Assembly (NCBI GenBank): GCA_963922205.1
Contig: CAWUHX010000014.1
Location: forward strand, 866,001-930,000
Source of the DNA: Romanomermis culicivorax
Taxonomy: Eukaryota > Nematoda > Enoplea > Mermithida > Mermithidae
Length of the DNA: 64,000 nt
Reading direction: 5' to 3'
Position 1 is the stretch's first letter, and every line of letters begins with the position of its first letter. A model generated the notes under the pieces. The model made no database searches. It saw nothing but the letters and a program-made list of their open reading frames with translations, and was not told where the DNA came from. Positions 57,114 through 64,000 of this stretch are shown one piece after another. The translations under genes were made by a program, and so were the position numbers.

Positions 57114-58177
57114 AAGAATCATCGCAAAATTTCAAGCCTGAATCGTCACCACAAACCATACATCAAATGGTTATCGATTCTTTGATAAACACGCTCGATG
57201 GTCTAGAAATCGAGGCAGAAGCTGCAGAAGAAGATATCACAAAATCGGCATTATTGAAACAAGTAGCGGCCATCAAACTCACTCTTGAATCATTGAATCT
57301 AAAAGGTATAAACCTGATTTCCCAACAAAATTCTATACCTGACAGATTCTCAAAGTCCGATTCTGATTTTCAGAGCCCAAAAACTGAAGATCCAATATCT
57401 GAAATGCCTTTCCAATCAAGAAATAATAATTTATTTATCAATTCAAATTTATTGAAGTTATTGATTCTATATACCTTGATTTTATCTTTTATTCTTGTAA
57501 AACCAATTTATATGCTTGATTTGAGGCATCAAAATGAATTTCAGGTATGTGGTGCAAGTAAATCAGGTCATGCTTTATCCAATCCAAATAATGTTACTTG
57601 CCAGCCTCCTAATAAACTAATAAAACCTTATCACATGAACATTTCGCTTTTTGTTCCTAAAAGATAGCCTTTGTATAGTAAGGCTTATAAATGTAGTCTG
57701 AAAATCCGTACAATTTGTACAAACATGAGCTTTTTCGGTTCAAAAGAAATTGTTGCTGATAATGTGGCAGTTACTCAAGTGTCACTTCGAACAGGTAAAA
57801 ACACAGTAAGAACCAGAGAATATGCATCAACAAAATTAGTTCAGATGTCCAAGGGTTTATATTCCACGAATCATACGCTCAACGTTAATTATAAATGGTG
57901 TTGCACCGATGTTTGCAAAACTGTCGAAAACTTTGTAATCGAGGAAGGTCAAATCGCATCATGGGATGGATCATTAGTTGGTTCTGATCTCGGCGATTTG
58001 GGTGGATGTATAGCCAGTTCAGGTCAGTGTATCAATGATGAGAGTATTATAATTTGGAATTCGAGTATTTTTTCTCATTTTTGTCTATTCATGTACAAGG
58101 ATCTGTATCAGGCTGAACTAAGTGGCTCATATGTGATTGTTGACGAGATTCAATTCATTGCAGTTATTATTAAATAG
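57110..58177 (+). pseudogene. Env-like cysteine-rich glycoprotein segment (LTR-D)
   Basis: One frame from 57110 to 58177 has a single TAG at 57665-57667. The first ~100 residues are acidic and helical. A strong hydrophobic segment (about residues 113-135, LLILYTLILSFILV) could be a signal or anchor. A cysteine-rich region with NMSFFGSKE, WCCTDVC and LGDLGGC then follows. The FFGSK and cysteine pattern recalls envelope proteins of nematode gypsy-type elements related to phlebovirus glycoproteins, but that is from memory of the family and is inference. The ectodomain is short for such a protein. No function remains. Confidence 0.5.
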
Positions 58178-58787
58178 CATGATTATTCTTGCAATATGTG
58201 CTGCAATTACATACTGTAGCTACTATGCGTTTCTATTCTACAGAAACAAAAATAAACGGAAACGGACTTCTTCCATTGAAGAATCTCAACAATCTTCATT
58301 CACACATGCCCTTCTACAACTCGCGAATCTAAAGTCTAAAACAGACAACAAATCCTTCAATAAGCGTCATCGAAAATGGACCGTCAAATTTAACAAAAAT
58401 GGAGAAACGGTTGATTTAGATACGCCAGACGTTAATGTATCATTTGAAGCTCCTAAAAGGACGCCATATACAATCTTTAGAATAAATGGTACTTTACAGG
58501 CAAATACTCTTATTGATACTGGAGCCGTGTATTCTTTGCTTGATGCTGATATTGCAGAAAAAGTTTACAACATTCAAATTTGTCCAACAAAAGCTAGACC
58601 TATAGCTGCGAATCGTGAACCCATACCGATTCTCGGAGCTGCATTCATTACTGCAAGCGCACAGGACGTGAGTGAAACTATTCAAGTCCAGATACAAAAG
58701 CACTGTACAGCAGGTTTACTGCTTGGTACAAATTTTTTGAATTGTTTCAAAAGCATCGAATTCAACAAAAAATTCACTAATCACTAG
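58137..58787 (+). pseudogene. Membrane anchor joined in frame to retropepsin (LTR-D)
   Basis: The frame of 216 codons opens with a hydrophobic stretch at about residues 15-35 followed by a basic cluster (RNKNKRKR), just like an envelope transmembrane anchor and cytoplasmic tail. It then runs without a stop into a retropepsin: LIDTGAVYSLLD with the intact D-T-G at residues 127-129, and GLLLGTNFL near the C-terminal end. It overlaps the Env-like frame by about 40 bases. The text stops near 58787, where the deleted polymerase would begin. The uninterrupted frame and intact D-T-G show good preservation, but the element is incomplete. Confidence 0.72.
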
Positions 58788-58794
58788 AATCAGA

Positions 58795-59196
58795 ATGTAC
58801 GTTGATTCAAATCAATTAGATTGGGACCAACATTTGCCATTCGCCATTTTTGCCACAAACATACATATAAATTCTACCACAGAGTATTCCCCCTTTGAAC
58901 TTTTGTATGCACGAAAGCCGAAACTTCCCATTCATGCAGCTTTAAATTTTAATCCCAATCTGCAATACGTAGATGTGGAAGACTATCAGACACAAGTGAA
59001 AAAACATTTTGCACAAGCCTTAACTTTTATTCAGTCCAAAATCAAGGAATCACAAAGAAGGTACAAAGAAACCAATGATCGAAATCAACACAATGTATGC
59101 TATAAGATAGGAGATCTTATTCTTAAAGAATCTGAAACTATCACACGTGGAAAAATCAAAAAACTTCAGAAAACTTCAAAAAACTTTCGTGAGTAA
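58795..59196 (+). pseudogene. Integrase C-terminal fragment (LTR-D)
   Basis: 133 codons: DWDQHLPFAIFATN, STTEYSPFELLYARKPKLP and a Lys/Arg-rich tail. These are the conserved end of Ty3/gypsy integrase after the catalytic glutamate. The catalytic core is deleted. The frame runs a few codons into the 3' LTR. Confidence 0.82.
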
Positions 59197-59376
59197 ACAG
59201 GTCAAATATGATAAGAGAGAAACTTAAAAGATCATGCACGCCAAGTTTATATTCATTTATTTTTTTCCTCTCTTATTACTTTTGCTATTTCTTCTTCCTT
59301 CGTCAATATATTAAAATAAACCATCGTTCAATTTTATGCGATATAATAATCGAGGTATTAGCGTAATTGTTTAACA
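59190..59376 (+). repeat. 3' LTR of LTR-D
   Basis: Starts TGAGTAAACAGG and ends TTTAACA. It is about 15 bp longer than the 5' LTR near its end. The LTRs differ at scattered sites, consistent with an old insertion. Confidence 0.82.
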
Positions 59377-62300
59377 GGTTTTACTTGTTATAGAAATTTT
59401 TTGGGTTACGCTTGTCAAGAAAGAGCAAAACAAAGCAACTGCTGAACAAAGCATAAAACTATCAAAATGAATGTTGTAGACTACTAACATACTTGATGGT
59501 ATCAAATTACCAGACCTAATGGACAGGATCCTATGACGTAAATCATGAAATCATATGATCCTCAGGCATTTGAAAAATTTTTTCAAAGAATGCCAGACAG
59601 TTTAGCTGTATTTCTTATATTGCAGAACCTCCCATTTCCAGTCACCAAAGTTTTGAACTGGATCAAAGTTCAGAGCTATTTACTTCATAGTGTATTTGAG
59701 ATGCACACTCCTTCTAATGAAGATTATTCTGTAATTTAATATTATGTTTGAAATGACAAATGCACTGCAAGATTGACTCGTTGTTTTTTTTAAATGTAAT
59801 TTTTTATTTTCTTGGCATTTTCAACGTTTTTTTGCCTCTCGTTTTATCCTATTCAAGATCTTCAATCACAGTTTCTGTAGCTTTGAGCAACAGAAATTTG
59901 GCATACATGGAAACGGTATGCCTCTGAGGATTTCGAAACAAAAATATTTCAATACATGTTGTCGAACTATCCAAAAACCACACACCTGTATACAAAAACC
60001 ACAAAATAACCACACAGTCGAATAACGAAAACACTGTTCCCAATAAATGAAAACTGTCTAATAAACATCAAGCACTTAGTTAAGTAAGAAAATACATTGA
60101 AAAATCATGGTATGAATAAATACAGCTCATAGCGTTATAGTGTGAGTGTGTCAATTTATTTGCAATATCTTTTTCATGTTAGTTTTCAAGATACAATTTC
60201 TTAGACATTCGACCCTTCTATGATAAGTTAAACAATAATCATACCTGAAAATCAAATACATTGTGAAATTCTACATGCTGAGTATCGTTCCAGAATTTAT
60301 TCTGCATAAAAGCCAGAATTCGCCTACCTACACTACTCTCAATTTTAGACTTTTCGAATTTTAACCATGTACATGTGATTCAGAATATAAACGCGTTAGA
60401 AAGAGATAGTCGTATAATTGAATATTCATTATATGCAGAAGATTCTATAATTTGGTATGAAGAAACCTTTCGAATCTCGAGCTTTACAGTTTTCAACTAT
60501 CTGGAGGTGAATTATCAGATTTTGAAGTTCTAAACTTCACCAAAATGCATCTTTTGGGCTTTACAATTTTTTACTCATTTCGAAATTTTTTCCTCATTCC
60601 AAAAAAATTGTTTCCTCAATAGCGCCCGTTTGAGGAGAAAACAGCTCTCTTCTTACTATTCAGAGCTCATTAGAAGGAAGGACGGACTTAACAAAGATGC
60701 CATGCCACGAAGTTCCAATGTAGGCTTCTGGCATCTTCAGTAGGTAGTGTAAGCAGAATTAGAATTTTCATGAGAAACATTGCAGACTGTTAGAGAGTTA
60801 TTGGTGCTTTGACTGTCATTCGAAGCAATAGTTTGAAAATGGAACCATTCATATCGTGAATTTTTTTCTTGGTGCAAAAAAATCTACATCATTCCATAGC
60901 TCTCAATTGCAAAAACCTGGCGAATCCAGGGGATTTGGCTTTAGACAATCTGTACGAACATTGTTTTAATCCCTGTGCAACGATTCTGCCAATTTTTTCC
61001 AACCCGTGATTTAGTCCGCAATGTTTATTTTGCAGCTTTTCGAAAATTTTTGTTCGGAAAAATACCCGCAATATGTGTTTTTACTACTACATTCCCATAA
61101 CCGATGATTCTCCAAGGGAACACTAAAAGCGATTATTTGCTCAACTAAGTAAATTACCCTTTTAAGGTTCCAGATACTGTGGAACTTTTATTCCGTCAAG
61201 AAATGTTCGGTAGAAGCATGGGTTTCTTCCAGTGTTTTCTAATATTATTGCCAATTCAAGCAATGTCTACTGCGAGCCATCCAGAAGTAAGTGCTCTTGG
61301 AACAAGCTCAGCAGCGTAATTTGATAAATATCCATGATGATTAATGCATTTCTAGTGTTCAATTTGAATTCTCCGGTAGTTCTAAACGCAATATAGAAGA
61401 AATTTAGATGTGTATAAGAAATTTTTCATTAGAGGAGAATGAAACACTGAATAAAAGCAGTATTCCTTATGGAAGTTATGCTTTGTATAACCTGTTTTTG
61501 ATAAAAGCTAGAAATTTTCGACCAAAGACTTAAGTTATAATACACAAAACATTTTTCAATTGCAACAATTTTCCGCACTGTACACTCCAGAATCTGCCTG
61601 ATGATCATAACCTGTTTTGGTCTGGAAGTAAGTTGCACGTTTTCTGCTGCAGAAAGTCATAGAAACGATTCTCAGAAGAGAGCTGTTTGTGTTCCTGGCA
61701 GAGTTGCTTGACTTGATAATACAAAGCAACTTACCTTGTTGTTTAAACTTGCTTGATCCGATGTTTTGAGAGTGTGAAATTTATGATTGTTTTTTTAGGA
61801 GTGGGCAGGAAAAAAATAAGGAAACAAAATAGGGGGATCTCGGAATTTGGGTCGGAAAGTGAGCAAGATATGAATACACAATGGATATGGTTGTATTAAA
61901 AAAAGACACAAAACACAGATAGAAAAAGCAGAAAAATTAGTAGTCAAGCTATAACAGGGCCAGGTGATCGGAATATACTGCGAACAACCTGTTCCGAATT
62001 GACTATAAGCTGACCAGTAAAATAGTGAAAAAAACTAATAAATAACCAGTAGAATAGCTAATAAATGAAAACTAAAGTAGCACCCGCACAGTGGATACAC
62101 AAAAAATCCTCTATGTTATAAGTATAGGATTGACAATGGCTGCTATTACATGTGTGGACAATACAGGAAGTGTAGTACGTATGGCCAAACATGCGAAATT
62201 CCACATGTTTGCAGAAAGTAGGGTAGGGGCAGGCAAACATCAAATACTTGACTTTAACATGCTAAATTCCCTTTCGAAGTAAAAAGTATGGCAAAGGGTG

Positions 62301-62654
62301 AGGCAGATCGGTTGGCAAGATCGTTGCAATTGTCAAAATGTTCGCAAACGAGTTGGTTAGTCGGACACTTCTTACAAAAGTTGATCAGTCCATAACAAAT
62401 TTGAAAAAATTGGCTGCGTGACTAACGAAAAATGTACATCCCATACAAATGCAAAAGAAGTTGCCATAACAGTTGAATAGTTCTGTAACCACATTCAAAA
62501 AATGTGTTGACAGTTGACCACTAATTTGCATAAAATCTTAAAGATATTGAAATGCAAAATGCATAGAACCAAAAAATTGCAACATGTAGTTAACTGTTTT
62601 CTCCTCATGTCTTACAGTTTTAGTGTTTAACGCAAGATCAACTTTACTAATTGA
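59377..62654. other. 3.3 kb without recognised gene
   Basis: AT-rich. A 64-codon frame at 59545-59739 (with a phenylalanine-rich start) has no recognisable family. From about 61980 the words TGACCAGT or ACCAGTAGAATAG recur irregularly (61990, 62050, 62760, 62965), hinting at another degenerate word repeat. Confidence 0.4.
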
Positions 62655-62742
62655 TGATGTCCAAGATGGCTAGTTGTATGAAATTTGATGTCCAAGATGG
62701 CTAGTTGTATGAAATTTGATGTCCAAGATGGCTAGTTGTATA
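62655..62742. repeat. Tandem 31-bp repeat, 2.8 units
   Basis: Units start at 62655, 62686 and 62717 with TGATGTCCAAGATGGCTAG. The first two are identical, and the third diverges after GTTGTAT. Confidence 0.9.
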
Positions 62743-64000
62743 AACACAGGCAGTAAAAATTGACCAGTTGATAAACCTGAAGAAGTGTTTGCAAATCTGC
62801 ATAAAATTACAGAATTTTAAAACACAATGAGAGTCGTAAAATCAGAAAACGATAGTTTGTCTATCTGTTTCTAAAGTTTTTAGGTTTCACAGATTAATCC
62901 ATGGGCGACCTCACGACTGTACTCCAAAAGTGTCTAGTTAGATGTATAGAGACACCAAAAAGCTGACCAGTCAACAAAAATGCACCAATTTGCAAAGTTT
63001 TTAGCCAAATACTGCTCATAAAGTAACCATCCTATGAACTGAATGCCATTGAACTGAGTAACTTTTATCATGCCCCAGTAATCATATAGTGTGCAGATTT
63101 TGCACATACACACATACACCATGCTAGACCAGGGTGGTGAGCTGTATTCAAAGTTGGCAAAAAGTAAGATAGGCGAATTAACACAGCCAGCAAAGTCATA
63201 TTACAAGAACGTCCATCATCCGCTAGGGTCATAGAATTTTAATTCAAAATTGACCACTACTCAATAAAATTAACTATTGAACAGAAATTTTCCGAAGAAC
63301 TTCGAAACCATAAACCGTGGAATTGTGAAAGAGTTAAATTATAGGAAAATGCAAAAAGTAAATAAAACCATAAAACCCTACAACCTTGATACCCTTTTAT
63401 AATTTTCAAAATGATGTTATACTCCTCCAGGCATGAGAGTTACAACATGCTGATTGGAGAGCCTAATTCCATCATAATGGTCACAATGGTCAGAACTTTC
63501 CTTGAGTTATAGACACCAAAAATGATCAAGGTTCATGAAAAATGAAACATCGTTTCAACTGGTACGAGATAACTATGCTGTACATTGCATGAAGGGCAGC
63601 GAAAGGCGAATTTTTAGCTACTGCCACTGGTCAATAGAAATCTCGAGAATTATTTAAAATTTTATGTTCTGAAAAGAAAAATTTCTGGAAATCGAAAAGA
63701 CTATAGCTAAAGGCCCATCTAAACTTTTTTTCTCGAAAATCTGTCGCAAGTGATTGCAATTATCAAAATCGAACGAATCCCTCATTTTCTTTGTGCGCAA
63801 GAAAGATCTTCTATCCAGTGAAGTATATTTTCACAAAAAATTTGCATAGTGTGGCACAAATCAGCTATTTTGTAAGCATCTTGCGTTTCTTACTTTTCTT
63901 GTGTCAAAGCTGGATAAAACGCTCAATTGATACTTGCTAGAGATGTTGGGTATCTTTCGATCGGAAATTTCAATATCTACCTTGCGATGTAATATATACT
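62743..64000. other. 1.3 kb without recognised gene
   Basis: No motif, splice-linked coding or repeat partner recognised. Confidence 0.4.

Larger units (their letters stand above)
54514..59376 (+). mobile_element. LTR retrotransposon LTR-D, polymerase deleted
   Basis: Two direct terminal repeats (54514-54685 and 59190-59376) enclose gag with zinc knuckles, an Env-like segment, a retropepsin and the tail of a gypsy-type integrase. Reverse transcriptase, RNase H and the integrase core are missing between 58787 and 58795, where protease text gives way to integrase text within a few bases. It is 4.9 kb long and non-autonomous. No target duplication is seen. Confidence 0.82.

Overview
The window is eukaryotic and AT-rich. 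It holds short introns with AG acceptors, solo LTRs, a DIRS-type element, Maverick capsid genes and a mariner-like element, and shows no bacterial gene organisation. An invertebrate fits best. Tiny introns of 50-60 bp, abundant TACTGTAG-type words and the kinds of repeat present make a nematode (possibly a mermithid) my guess, but nothing here proves the species.

Host genes are few. The main find is a family of small secreted-protein genes whose exons are too short to appear as long open reading frames. Gene A (6269-7967, minus) and gene B (20258-23626, plus) are complete five-exon genes encoding 120 and 123 aa. Gene C (35483-36083, plus) has the first three exons only. Gene D (13182-13437, plus) has only the last two exons, with a nonsense codon. 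They share intron phases, a signal peptide, an acidic middle, two conserved cysteines and about 250 bp of upstream sequence. B and C lie in two copies of a segmental duplication (18.1-21.0 kb and about 30.7-36.1 kb).

The rest is mostly mobile DNA, left to right. A foldback (FB) element with minisatellite ends (1-933, 3705-4816) flanks a Tc1/mariner-like element (1897-3190). A second foldback lies at 8.4-9.5 kb. Solo LTRs sit at 11571-12057, 24538-25323, 25745-26415 and 28356-29255, each with a perfect 4-bp target duplication. The last lies inside a decayed DIRS-like element (27421-30010), and a relative of it lies at 33118-33754. A foldback with ~96-bp repeat arms is at 36.1-37.3 kb. A decayed, relatively GC-rich Ty3/gypsy element runs on the minus strand (37518-45467). 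Its only LTR cuts into a third FB copy (45468-46022). Next come a Maverick/Polinton relic (46061-50564) and tRNA-derived SINE pieces (50.8-51.6 kb). A second LTR element (54514-59376) carries gag, a cysteine-rich Env-like segment, protease and an integrase tail, with the polymerase deleted.

A recurrent theme is arrays of short degenerate 'word' repeats (13-20 bp units) at foldback ends. Several arrays with different units share a core close to CAAT(T/A)GAGCG. About 4.6 kb at the right end and many intergenic stretches show no recognisable gene. Every transposon coding region here is broken, so nothing mobile appears autonomous.
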